Assembly: GCA_963556195.1 (NCBI GenBank)
Contig: OY744517.1
Coordinates: 142,708,847 to 142,772,846 of the forward strand
DNA: 64,000 nucleotides
Direction of reading: 5' to 3'
Source of the DNA: Sepiola atlantica
Lineage: Eukaryota; Mollusca; Cephalopoda; Sepiida; Sepiolidae
Numbering within the stretch: position 1 is the first letter of the stretch; each line of letters starts with the position of its first letter. Under the pieces are notes generated by a model that worked only from the letters and a program-made list of their open reading frames with translations, was not told where the DNA came from and searched no databases. Of this stretch, positions 1-10,355 are shown in pieces. The position numbers and the translations under genes were made by a program.

Positions 1-379
1 GGAAATATGTGTTCCTGCAATAAGCAATAAATTAGCATTACGTGGAGCTGTGGATAGGCCATGCACAATTAGACAATAATTTAGATAAGTATATTCGAGG
101 TTTTATTATAAATTAAATAGTTATCATTAGAATTGTTCAGTAATAATAGTAACTCTAGTATATTAATATAAACAGGGAAATGATATCAACACCGTATGTA
201 AGTCTTACTATGGTATATAAAAATCACAGAAAATTCTTTGACGCTCCAAATTGAGTCCCAACTCACTGGGTAGATGAGTTGGTACTCTTGAAATAAAGAC
301 AAAACATTGATGAATACATAAATAATGTTTGTTTTTCCTTTTTCATTTTCCATCACGTTGGAATATTATTTCTATATTT

Positions 380-1141
<762 letters not shown>

Positions 1142-1647
1142 TTAACACCCTCTGTTAATCCCCGCCCCCACAAAACATTAGATTTTGCTTTTTTATATGA
1201 ACATTTTCCCCTACTTTTAATTCTAAAATAATCGTTTTTCTCTTCTTTTTTTTTCGTCATGCTTTTCAGAGTGTTCAGACATAATCACCTAAAAAAAGTT
1301 GAATCTAATTTTGAATGGGTGGGAGGTGGTGCGATTTAACGGAGGGTGATATTTTTTCGTAATTTTTTCAGTTTTATTAAAAAAATAATAGCAAATCACA
1401 AAACAACAAGCGTTAACAAATAATTCTTTGTTTTTATTTTTGTAACAAACAATGCTAAACAACTGTTAATAAATACAGTTTTAGTATTAAAAAAAAATCA
1501 GTCAACTGGTTAAAACGTAGTTTTTTGGTGTGTTTCTTACAACTGAAGATGATTTGTTTGTCTTTTTGGTGGTCTTTTTTAACGTTGTTTTTTTTTTGGG
1601 GGGGGGGTTTAAGGGTAGTCTTAATTGTTGTTTGCTATTTCGAACTG

Positions 1648-1836
1648 TCAATATGCAACATTTAACATTTTTCCAATGGTCATTTTTGATCTGGAAAAGA
1701 ATGTGCCACTTCTTGCGGAATTCCAAACTCTACATTTAGTGTTCATACACCTCCATGAATACTTGCCCGTTATCCCCTTTCTTTCTATCAACTGGCATAC
1801 GTAATAGCATTTCTGACATTGTTTTCTTTTTGCCAA
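1648..1836 (-). pseudogene. Merlin-type (ISXO2-like) transposase N-terminal fragment
   Basis: A 62-codon minus-strand frame has two Cys pairs (CQKC near residue 7, then WRCMNTKC near residues 29-36) followed by an R.GTFFSRSKM segment and IGKMLNVAY. That order, a zinc ribbon and then a basic GTFF/SK stretch, is how I remember the start of Merlin-superfamily transposases and bacterial IS1595/ISXO2 enzymes. The frame begins at TTG, not ATG, and stops right after LNVAY. The DDE catalytic core expected at lower coordinates is not recognisable, so this is a broken remnant. Family assignment is by motif only. A chance Cys-rich frame is the alternative. Confidence 0.5.
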
Positions 1837-2238
1837 CAGTTTTCCTTCCTGGCAGAATTAAATGACCCCTTCGGGAGATTCGACACTACTACACAGCTCT
1901 TCGTAATCATTTTGGAATTTAACAGGAAATAGAAATGGAATGGCTTTGATTAATTTCTTCTGGCTTTAATAAATTTCAATACTTGTTAGAAAAATTGTTG
2001 TCTGGTAGCTGAAAGCTGATTGGCTAATAGTTCGGCATCTTTTGGATGTTTACATAACATACCCGAACGCTGCCGAATAGAATATGGTGAGGTATTTATT
2101 AATTTATGTTATTTTTGATTGGTAGGGATCATGGAGATATGCGTATAGGTTATTTTTGGGTTGGTAGGGGAGATGTGGAGGTGATATGTATGATATATCT
2201 GGGGGAAAGGGAGGGTGTCTATATACATATGATGGAAG

Positions 2239-2240
<2 letters not shown>
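1837..2240. other. No gene recognised
   Basis: Moderately AT-rich sequence upstream (minus strand) of the Merlin-like fragment. I see no coding frame, terminal repeat or RNA signature here. Confidence 0.6.

Positions 2241-2309
<69 letters not shown>
2241..2309. repeat. (TA)n microsatellite
   Basis: About 69 bases of pure TA dinucleotide, ending 16 bases before the left arm of a short inverted-repeat element. Confidence 0.97.
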
Positions 2310-2311
<2 letters not shown>

Positions 2312-2325
2312 CGGCAGCAAGTCAT

Positions 2326-2517
2326 TCATTATACATGTGTCGTTGAAGACCACGGAGTTTTCTTTCTTCGCTAGAGAAATAGCCCAAGATACAACGTTAG
2401 GCGCCATAATCCACCAATTGACACCGGAAAACCGACGAATCGCTCGCCGCGTCGAAAAGTTAACCAGAAAAATAGCAAAGAAAGAAAACTCCGTGGTCTT
2501 CAACGTCACATGTATAA

Positions 2518-2520
<3 letters not shown>
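2326..2520. mobile_element. Short TIR element (MITE), 195 bp
   Basis: Terminal inverted repeats of 47 bp (2326-2372 and 2474-2520) match with two mismatches. The middle is about 100 bp of unique sequence with no transposase. The right end abuts (TA)n directly and the left lies 16 bases from another (TA)n, consistent with a TA-targeting Tc1/mariner-type non-autonomous element. Frames reading through it on both strands are fusions of TIR and microsatellite, not genes. Confidence 0.75.

Positions 2521-2581
<61 letters not shown>
2521..2581. repeat. (TA)n microsatellite
   Basis: About 60 bases of TA directly after the right TIR of the preceding MITE. Confidence 0.97.
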
Positions 2582-2584
<3 letters not shown>

Positions 2585-2760
2585 ATTTTAAAAATTAAAA
2601 CATTACTATTGTTCAAAGAATTAGAGCATCAAGTACAGTATGGCGTACGATCGTTTCCAAAACATTTTGGAAATACTTTATTTTATTTTATAATTTGATT
2701 AAGATAATCCGAAACGTCTCTTCATCAGCGCCTTTAGCAACTGTCTTACAGAAAATCAGA
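2585..2760 (+). repeat. Dispersed repeat family A, copy 1 (GTACGATCG core)
   Basis: Contains the near-palindromic core GCGTACGATCGTTTCC at 2643, then a CATTTTGGAAATA block and a GAAACGTCTCTTCATCAGCG block. The same order recurs at 3102-3310, 22735-22830 and, inverted, at 62209-62425. Most diverged of the better copies. Function unknown. Confidence 0.7.
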
Positions 2761-2769
2761 AGGGCGGGA

Positions 2770-2817
2770 GCCTCTGCGTAGCTTAATTGGCATAAATATA
2801 TTTTCATAGCTTACTAC
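2770..2817 (+). repeat. Repeat family B, solo arm
   Basis: A 48-bp segment closely matches the right arm of the hairpin at 22206-22253 and is followed at once by (TA)n. No matching left arm is adjacent, so this is a solo arm or half of a deleted hairpin. Confidence 0.65.

Positions 2818-2819
<2 letters not shown>

Positions 2820-2873
<54 letters not shown>
2820..2873. repeat. (TA)n microsatellite
   Basis: About 54 bases of TA repeat running into the next short hairpin. Confidence 0.97.
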
Positions 2874-2881
<8 letters not shown>

Positions 2882-2961
2882 ATAGATGGGCGAAGAGTGA
2901 TAAACATGCACGAATGTCCAAATCTATTTCAAACTTCAATCTTCACCCATCTATCTTTATA
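2874..2961. repeat. Short inverted repeat (22-bp arms)
   Basis: TATAAAGATAGATGGGCGAA at 2874 is mirrored at 2940-2961 with one central difference; the spacer is about 44 bp. It sits at the end of a (TA)n tract. Could be a very small MITE or the collapsed ends of one. Confidence 0.65.
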
Positions 2962-3039
2962 ATTGCTATATCTCATATATTGAGCTTTTACCATTTCACT
3001 ATAGGTTATTTATACTAAAAGTTTACTTTTAGTTTCTTA

Positions 3040-3041
<2 letters not shown>

Positions 3042-3101
<60 letters not shown>
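3042..3101. repeat. (TA)n microsatellite
   Basis: About 60 bases of TA immediately before repeat family A copy 2. Confidence 0.97.
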
Positions 3102-3109
<8 letters not shown>

Positions 3110-3310
3110 TAGTTGAGATCAATATAATTTGAACATTGTTCCAAGAATTCAAAACCAACTACTATTCGGCGTACGATCGTTTCCAAGACATTTTGGAAAT
3201 ATTTTAATGTTCATTATCTTTGATGATTCCAAAACGGTCTTCGTCAGCGCCTTTTATAACATCACATACAGAAGTCTCTTGAGAGAAAATATCAGATTTC
3301 AGTACTAAAA
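3102..3310 (+). repeat. Dispersed repeat family A, copy 2
   Basis: Full-looking copy. It starts TATAAAGTTAGTTGAGATCA, has the CGTACGATCG core at 3171 and ends near ATTTCAGTACTAAA. It aligns end to end with the inverted copy at 62209-62425, so about 210 bp may be the full unit. It abuts (TA)n like the other copies. Confidence 0.75.
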
Positions 3311-3369
3311 GCTTACTCGTAGAATACTCGTCATATGACGGGTATAAACAATAAATATAGCATTCGTTT

Positions 3370-3960
3370 TTAATTTTTATGTTTTTTATAGGGTGTCATG
3401 GCACAGTTTTGGTGGCACCCTCGTAAATTCTATAGTTTACAAAAATAATAAATAATGTGCCAACATTACTCATCCTGTTGCCTAGAGTACACATCTATAA
3501 ATCATAATATGTTTAATAGTTTATTATTTTACCAAGCACACACATATTATTGACGCTTACGGCAACGCACCGATCCTTTTAAAAAGTCCATTACTTAATA
3601 TTACGCAACATTTGATGTAGAGCAATTCTCTTCTCTATAAAGTTTTTTTTATCTAACTTATTTGAAAAGTTTTTTGGGCGGAGCGAGTTTAAGTGAGCGC
3701 ATTTCTAAAATGGTAATATTTTCAAAAACTAATGCACCTATGTTACTCACCGTGTTGCTGAAAAATATATATTTCAAAATTCATAATGATCGGTTCATTA
3801 GTTTAGGAGTTTATTCAGTATAGCGAAATATATAAACTAACTTTTACATAAGCACAACTTAAATAATGTGCCTATGTTACTTACCGTCTTGCGTAGAATA
3901 TATATTCCAAAATAAATTCATAATGATCCGTTCAGTAGTTTAGAAAATTATCCTGTACAT
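3370..3960 (+). repeat. Degenerate three-unit repeat resembling a LINE 3' region
   Basis: Three related blocks starting near 3451, 3729 and 3861 share the order ATGTGCCTATGTTACT, CCGTGTTGC, then CATAATGATCCGTTCAGTAG and TTTAGGAG. A phrase of the type GATCGGTTCAGTAGTTTAGG is common in invertebrate retroposon 3' regions (memory, not a search). No coding sequence is visible. Confidence 0.5.
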
Positions 3961-3976
3961 AGAATATATATATATA

Positions 3977-4384
3977 TACAGTATCTACAATAAGTGAGTA
4001 CACCCAACGAATCTTTTACTTTTTACTTCATAGAACTTTAATTTTTCGTAGGATTTAAATGAAACTCGGTGTGAACATAGCCATGTAGTGGTTTAATAGC
4101 TTTATAAACTATGAAGGAACAAATATCTTGTCAATGCAAAAGAATTGAACAAAAACATTTGGAACAAGTAACAAAAAGTGAGTACACATGAGCATTTTAA
4201 ACAAATAATCTTATTTTTAATACTTTGTATGACCTCCATTGTTATCAATAACAGCAGACAACCTCCTAGCCATTGATTCGACTAGTTTATGACATGTGTC
4301 CGCCGGAATTGCGTTCCATTCACATTTGATGACCTACTTCAGTTCGTTATTATTTCTCGGATTTTTTCCTTCAATTGTCCGTTT
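3977..4384 (+). repeat. Left 408-bp terminal inverted repeat of the Tc1-type element
   Basis: Matches the reverse complement of 5250-5657. The inner 165 bp or so is an inverted copy of the transposase C-terminal coding region, including the TAG stop, which appears here as CTA at 4334-4336. Confidence 0.92.
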
Positions 4385-5300
4385 ATTCTTGGAAATTGCT
4401 CCTCATGACAATGATTTAGATGAAAAAACTCGTGAAACTATTGTTAATTTATTCAAGAGTGGTCATTCATATAAGGAAATTAGTGACAATGTAAATATCA
4501 GCCGAAATATGGTAGCAATAGTTGTTCAACGGTACAAAAAAGCTAGAACCGTCAAAAATGGCCGCCGTCCCGGTCGACCAAATAAGTTTTCTGATCGAAC
4601 TAAGAGGCGCATCAAACAACTAATAGAGGGACACAGACGTCGGAGTGCTGCTAGCATCGCAGAAGAAATTTTGCACAATTTAAACGTAACTGTGAGTGCT
4701 CAGACAGTGCGCAACATTCTCCATGAAGATGGGTTTAAAGGCTGCATGCCTCGGGGGAAGCCTCTTCTTAAAACTTCTCACAAAAAGAAGCGCTATGAAT
4801 TTGCTAATGAACATAAAGACAAAGACATGCAGTTTTGGCACAAAATCCTTTGGTCTGATGAGACAAAAATAAATCTATTTGGATTAGATGGCGTTAAGCG
4901 TGTGTGGCGACGAAAAGGGGAAGCTTACAAAGATAAGTGTGTCGTGCCAACTGTAAAGCATGGAAGTGGGAGCTTAATGGTTTGGGGGTGTATGAGTGCC
5001 AAAGGAGTTGGACGACTTGCTTTCATCGAAGGAAAAATGGATTCCAAACTCTACTGCCAGATATTGGAGGAAAAAATGTTACCAAGTCTAACAAGTGTTG
5101 GCAGACGTGGAGTTTTCCAGCAAGATAACGACCCTAAGCACACATCTCGGGCTACTAAGGCGTTCTTAGACAGTAAACGGGTTAATACCTTACCATTGTC
5201 GAGTATGTCACCTCATTTGAACCTAATAGAGCATTTGTGGGAGCATCTGAAACGGAAAATTGAAGGGAAATATCCGAGAAATAATAACGAACTGAAGTAG
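4296..5300 (+). CDS. Tc1-type transposase (DD34E), C-terminally truncated
   Basis: Cut-and-paste transposase of the Tc1/mariner superfamily, acting in the nucleus on the element's own TIRs. The 334-codon frame has a paired HTH region (about residues 43-130, with FKSGHSYKEISDNVNISR), a GRRPGRP AT-hook-like linker at 89-95, and a DDE core: Asp188 in WSDETK, Asp277 in QQDNDPKH, Glu312 in LIEHLWE. Exactly 34 residues separate Asp277 and Glu312. The frame opens at a GTG in the TIR. The first ATG is at 4329, also in antisense-of-C-terminus sequence, so about the first 33 residues are not normal transposase. A natural start may have been at the ATT now at 4395. TAG at 5298-5300 cuts it; the same frame continues 38 more Tc1-like codons to TAA at 5415-5417. 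The usual WPSxSPDLNPIE segment is altered (SPHLNLIE here), suggesting decay. Confidence 0.85.
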   Translation: MSAGIAFHSHLMTYFSSLLFLGFFPSIVRLFLEIAPHDNDLDEKTRETIVNLFKSGHSYKEISDNVNISRNMVAIVVQRYKKARTVKNGRRPGRPNKFSDRTKRRIKQLIEGHRRRSAASIAEEILHNLNVTVSAQTVRNILHEDGFKGCMPRGKPLLKTSHKKKRYEFANEHKDKDMQFWHKILWSDETKINLFGLDGVKRVWRRKGEAYKDKCVVPTVKHGSGSLMVWGCMSAKGVGRLAFIEGKMDSKLYCQILEEKMLPSLTSVGRRGVFQQDNDPKHTSRATKAFLDSKRVNTLPLSSMSPHLNLIEHLWEHLKRKIEGKYPRNNNELK

Positions 5301-5652
5301 GTCATCAAATGTGAATGGAACGCAATTCCGGCGGACACATGTCATAAACTAGTCGAATCAATGCCTAGGAGGTTGTCTGCTGTTATTGATAACAATGGAG
5401 GTCATACAACGTATTAAAAATAAGATTATTTGTTTAAAATGCTCATGTGTACTCACTTTTTGTTACTTGTTCCAAATGTTTTTGTTCAATTCTTTTGCAT
5501 TGACAAGATATTTGTTCCTTCATAGTTTATAAAGCTATTAAACCACTACATGGCTATGTTCACACCGAGTTTCATTTAAATCCTACGAAAAATTAAAGTT
5601 CTATGAAGTAAAAAGTAAAAGATTCGTTGGGTGTACTCACTTATTGTAGATA

Positions 5653-5657
<5 letters not shown>
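5250..5657 (-). repeat. Right 408-bp terminal inverted repeat of the Tc1-type element
   Basis: Contains the transposase 3' coding end (about residues 319 onward), the TAG stop, the former C-terminal tail to 5417, and then the 240-bp non-coding IR/DR part. Pairs with 3977-4384. Confidence 0.92.

Positions 5658-5705
<48 letters not shown>
5655..5705. repeat. (TA)n microsatellite
   Basis: About 50 bases of TA between the Tc1-type element and the next long-TIR element; both border it directly. Confidence 0.97.
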
Positions 5706-5708
<3 letters not shown>

Positions 5709-6103
5709 CATGAAAAATGCCAGTATACTGAAATCATATGCCCTTAATAGGGTTAAGATGAAAATTCATATACACTAAATGTACAAAAGCAAGGAAATTC
5801 CCAAATTTTTACATTTTTATTGTCATTAAGGGTATGACTACATATCAACCAAACCATTTCATTATCACATCACATCACTACAGTATAAATCTCTATGCAT
5901 GAGTGGATGAAGTGTGTGAGGTGCGTTGAAGAAAAATTCCTACCAGTAAAATACATAGCTCTGTTGTGCTCGCATACCCTTAATGACAATAAAAGTGTAA
6001 ACATTTGGGAATTTTCTTGCTTTTGTACATTTAGTGTATATAAATTGTCAGCTTAACCCTATTAAGGACATATGATTTCAGTATACTGGCATTTTTCATG
6101 GAA
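5706..6103. mobile_element. Long-TIR MITE, 398 bp
   Basis: Arms of 131 bp (5706-5836 and 5973-6103), starting TTCCATGAAAAATGCCAGTA, match with scattered mismatches and one short difference. The 136-bp centre is unique and non-coding. The left end abuts (TA)n. It could form a long hairpin if transcribed. The TIR does not resemble that of the neighbouring Tc1-type element, so it is a different family. Confidence 0.82.
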
Positions 6104-6472
6104 TGTCACTACTTTTGTAAAGGCTATGCCTCAATACAATGCCTTCTCATAACTGATATAGTTGGTAGTTTGACTAATCAATGTTTCTTCCAATATTCAC
6201 AGGTAAATATCTTTTTAAAAATTATAATGAGTGTATATTTACTCATGATACAATTCAAACTAGAAAACTTTTTTGTCAAATTTTACCATGTATTCATTGC
6301 AAACAATAAATGGTGATTCAATCATTTTACAGTCAGTGTGTTTGAAAATTGACAAGGACACAATGCAAAAATATTTAATTTGAAATAAATAAATAAATCA
6401 ATCAAACATTTTTGGAGCAGAGAGAAATATAATAAAGTTATTCACAAAGTGTACAAAGGAAAACAAAATACA
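6104..6472. other. No gene recognised
   Basis: AT-rich sequence with a 72-codon chance frame (6098-6316) that overlaps the MITE arm and has no recognisable motif. Confidence 0.6.
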
Positions 6473-7019
6473 ACCTCTATCTGTGCCATAACACAGCTGA
6501 ATTAATCAAATAGCTGATGAGATATAGAAGAAAGTGTATGGCGACTAGTCATTTTTTAAGGTTTGTTGAAAATTTCTGAGAAACTACGGTATATTAGTAA
6601 ACTGAAATTAGAAAGCCATCAACTAAAGCCCAGAGCCTCTATCTCTGCCAAAAATCAGCTGAATCCATCTAAAAGTTGAGGAGATACAGAATAAACTGTA
6701 TGTAGACTAGTAATTTTTATGGTTTAAAAATTTTTTTTCTGGAAAACTAAGGTATATGGTAAACTGAAATTAAAATGCCATCAACTAGACACTAGAGCAT
6801 CTATCTTTGCCAAAAATAAGCTGAATCCATCAAATGGTCGATAAGATATAGAATAAAGTGTATGAATAGTGGTCATTTTAAAGGTTTTTTTGAAATTTTC
6901 TGGAAAACTAAGGTATATGGTAAACTGAAATTAAAATGCCATCAACTAGACCCTAGAACCTCTATCTCTGCCCAAAATCAGCTGAATCCATCAAATAGTT
7001 GATGAGATACAGGGTGGCA
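6473..7019 (+). repeat. 162-bp tandem repeat, about 3.4 units
   Basis: CCTCTATCTCTGCC-like unit starts fall at 6473, 6636, 6797 and 6959 (spacing 163, 161, 162). Each unit carries AATCAGCTGAATCCATCAAA, TTGATGAGATA and AAACTGAAATTAAAATGCCA. The last unit runs into GATACAGGGTGGCACA and an ACGT microsatellite, a form typical of a retroposon 3' UTR, though no coding sequence is present. Confidence 0.8.
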
Positions 7020-7050
7020 CATACGTACGTACGTACGTACGTACGTACAC
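7020..7050. repeat. (ACGT)n microsatellite
   Basis: About seven ACGT units ending in a short CA run. The self-complementary unit makes it palindromic throughout. Confidence 0.95.
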
Positions 7051-7547
7051 ACAGATAACATGATTTCATGATTGAACTTTCTGAATCTCTGGGTTGCTTA
7101 TTAAATAAAAATTTTGTGCAAAGTTTTAACTAATTTGGTTTATTGGTTTTTGAGTTATGATTGATCAAAGAAATGAGATTTCCAGCATAGGCCATTCGTG
7201 TAGTCTATTAAGGGATAGAGCGCTCTCGCGCCTCCCTTGATAACTTTCCCAAATTTATACCTACCAGCAACCATGCGTGATTTAAGTTCAATTTAAAAGA
7301 GACATTTACACCGTTAGTCCACACAACATCGGACGTCACATCTACAAGACCAGGAAGGATTATTACGAAAAAAAAAAGGTTAATACCTTTTATTTGTCTG
7401 AAACTATGACGAGGCTTGTTATATCAAGTAAAATATTAGATAAAAAAGTCAAGATGAAGAAAAAAAAATTGTTTTTATTTTTATTTTTATTTTAATAAAA
7501 TATCTGCATCTAACATGTTTTTTGAAGGCATTTTGCCCCTTTCTTTA

Positions 7548-7550
<3 letters not shown>
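7051..7550. other. No gene recognised
   Basis: AT-rich, with T/A homopolymer clusters. The first 170 bp look like the tail of the repeat that precedes the ACGT run. No coding or RNA signal. Confidence 0.6.
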
Positions 7551-7632
<82 letters not shown>

Positions 7633-7645
7633 ATGTGTGTGTGTG
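7551..7645. repeat. (TA)n(GT)n compound microsatellite
   Basis: About 68 bases of TA followed by about 27 bases of GT. Confidence 0.97.
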
Positions 7646-7938
7646 CTAGATCTGTTTCACCCCAAACGCTACGCCATTATGCACAATGTAGAAATATGCA
7701 TACATCGAATTATGTGTAACGAAACCAGTATTTAATCATACAATAAGTAAACAGCAAAGACAAAAAACAAAAACGAATAGCTAATTTATGAGAGTTCGTT
7801 TTTAAAGGAATATGCAAATTAGTTATTCTATTTTGAAGTCGCTTGCATATCCACGATTGAGTATCTTAGGAAGTTGTTTTTACTTTTTAGATAGAAAAGT
7901 GAGCTTTTAATATCAATATCAGTGCAACAAATAACTGA

Positions 7939-7940
<2 letters not shown>

Positions 7941-7987
<47 letters not shown>

Positions 7988-8101
7988 TTATGTCGATATA
8001 TATATATATATATATCTTTATGTCGATATATATATATATATATATATATATTCCCCTCTCTCTATATACACACACACACATACACACACATATATATATA
8101 T
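7941..8101. repeat. Compound TA/CA microsatellite with CTTTATGTCGATA inserts
   Basis: TA tracts are interrupted twice by a CTTTATGTCGA unit about 31 bases apart, then pass through a CT-rich run into CA and TA repeats. False frames on both strands arise here. Confidence 0.93.
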
Positions 8102-8439
8102 CGTATAAATTTTTATTTATACAAACATTATTGGTTACATATGTGCATACATGTTTCGGTTGTACTCTTCATAGAGAGTCAGATTCTTTAGACCAAAGAA
8201 GACAGAGAAGTGAGATGAATTTGGAAAACTTTCCCTTTAAATTAATCTTTTTTGGGGATAAGATATTTTTTATAATTTAGTATCGGGTTACATTCTTTAC
8301 TTGTTAACTCTTTCAATTAGTTTCTATCTTTTTTATAATTTTTATTACCTGCCTTCTAATTCTTTCCTTTTTCTATTTTTTTATTACCTACTTAGCCTGG
8401 ATTATTTTCTTCTCTATTTAACACTTCAAAGTTTTAAAC

Positions 8440-8985
<546 letters not shown>

Positions 8986-9094
8986 AATATAAATAAAAAT
9001 GTATACTTAAGAACAGCTCTACTTGTTATTGAGCACTTTTTATAAATACTGGAGTTTCAACGGATTTACATCTACAGAAACTAATATAATACAT

Positions 9095-9097
<3 letters not shown>

Positions 9098-9161
<64 letters not shown>
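9098..9161. repeat. (TA)n microsatellite
   Basis: About 62 bases of TA. Confidence 0.97.
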
Positions 9162-9163
<2 letters not shown>

Positions 9164-9530
9164 CTAAAGCTGTTTTAATAACGTGGTTGCCTCGATTGTG
9201 CAACAGTTTTTCAACGAGGACCCATATTGAGCACTGAACGCACAGCGTCTTCCATTTTTCATGTTGTGGTTGGTACTTCACTGCGCATGATTGACAATCG
9301 GTGAAGGCTACGCCTGCAAAAGCAATAATGGACAATTGCCAAACCACGAATTTGACAAACGCCACGCCGCACCTGTTCGATAGCTGCGCCCCCTGGTGGT
9401 TGAAAAAACAGTCAATTGAGTTCGCTCCCCTGATTGCGTTTAATGCCATCTCTTTCCATCTTTTTTACACATTTGTAATCGAAGATAGTTGTTCGCCATG
9501 TGGTTCTAACTTTTAAACTAGATTTTATAA
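9162..9530. other. Less AT-rich segment, no gene recognised
   Basis: Base composition is more even than around it, and both strands hold open frames: minus to 9449, of which about 96 codons are non-microsatellite, and plus 9301-9516. The residues show no domain I know. Possibly a decayed mobile-element fragment. Confidence 0.45.
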
Positions 9531-9534
9531 CATA

Positions 9535-10080
9535 CTAGCCAGAAGACCAAAAGTTGCTTTGGATTGAATGAGCGTCACTACTATATACTTTTTCACGATG
9601 CTCATGAAACCATATTTCTTTCTTTGTGTTTACTGCCCTCACCTCCCGTTTCGCCTCCTAATATAGTCGGAAGAAGCTGAAATGGAGGTGTTCCCGAATC
9701 ACTAAGTGCTCCCTTAAGGGAGCTATGAGGGCATAACTCACTTAAAAATTCAAATATATCCTATTTTTATGAAATTTAAATTGTATGTATAACATTTTCT
9801 GGGGGAGATAATGGAAGTGGTCACAAATCTCTAAGTGTCCTCCTATATTCAGGGAGTCATGGAGGCCCATTCTCATTTAAAATTTCAGATATATTCTATT
9901 TTTATGAAATTTCAATGATATGTATAAAATTATCCGGGAAAGACAATGGAAGTGGTCCCGCATCTCTACATTAGCTCTGTGTGCCAAATATCTACGTGCT
10001 CCCACTTCTAAGTGACTGATGGTGAAAGAGTCCCCTTAAAACTTCAAATACATGTATCCGATTTATTTTATGATTCTTAT
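9535..10080 (-). mobile_element. Helitron-like 3' end with tandem-unit body
   Basis: Read on the minus strand, a 5-bp hairpin (CCAAAGCAACTTTTGG, 9547-9562) is followed by eight bases and then CTAG at 9535-9538 with T beyond, the layout of a Helitron 3' terminus. The body on this side consists of 132-bp tandem units. No 5' TC end could be fixed, so the extent is a guess. Confidence 0.35.
9681..10075 (+). repeat. 132-bp tandem units, three copies
   Basis: Unit starts ATGGAGGTGTTCCC or ATGGAAGTGGTC fall at 9681, 9813 and 9946. Each runs through CTCTAAGTGCTCCC, a GGGAGCTATGAGGGC-like block, ATTCTATTTTTATGAAATTT and a GGGGGAGATAA-like end. Two further units lie inverted at 10774-10970. Confidence 0.75.
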
Positions 10081-10280
10081 TTTAAAAGTCGACTTAACAA
10101 ATATCTGCATTGTTTTGTTCAGAAAATATCAGACTTAAAACATCGACGGTGCGATTTCGATTCTACCCCTTATATTTTTAAATAAAATTATATGAAATCA
10201 AAGAATATATATTTCTTTTTTTTAAATATGATGAAATGTAAGTGAAGAATTTTGGTATATTTAGTACGTAACGCCTCTCC

Positions 10281-10345
10281 ATCTGTCTGTCTGTCTGTCT
10301 TTCTGCCTCTATCTCTTTCTCTTACTCTTTCTTTATCTTTCTCTA
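10281..10345. repeat. CTGT/CTTT-rich low-complexity tract
   Basis: A pyrimidine-rich run with four or five CTGT units, then CTTT and CTCT units. Confidence 0.85.
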
Positions 10346-10355
10346 TATACCTAGA

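Larger units (their letters stand above)
3977..5657 (+). mobile_element. Tc1-type DNA transposon with 408-bp inverted repeats
   Basis: Both ends begin TACAGTATCTACAATAAGTG and the element is bounded by TA, as for Tc1/mariner insertion. It sits in TATATA sequence on the left and a (TA)25-like tract on the right. Total length about 1.68 kb. The outer 210 bp of each arm has two AAGTGAGTACAC motifs about 184 bp apart (3992 and 4176 on the left), an IR/DR layout as in Tc3 or Sleeping Beauty. The arms then extend inward over the transposase 3' coding end and its inverted copy. By eye the arms differ at about five of 408 positions, three of them clustered at the inner edge. It carries one transposase frame with the DD34E residues in place but a premature stop, so this copy is probably defective for making full enzyme. 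Near-identity of the arms suggests recent activity or gene conversion. Confidence 0.92.

Noticed and set aside
7020..7050. Regulatory palindrome
   Set aside because: It is a simple (ACGT)n microsatellite at the end of a tandem repeat, with no promoter context.
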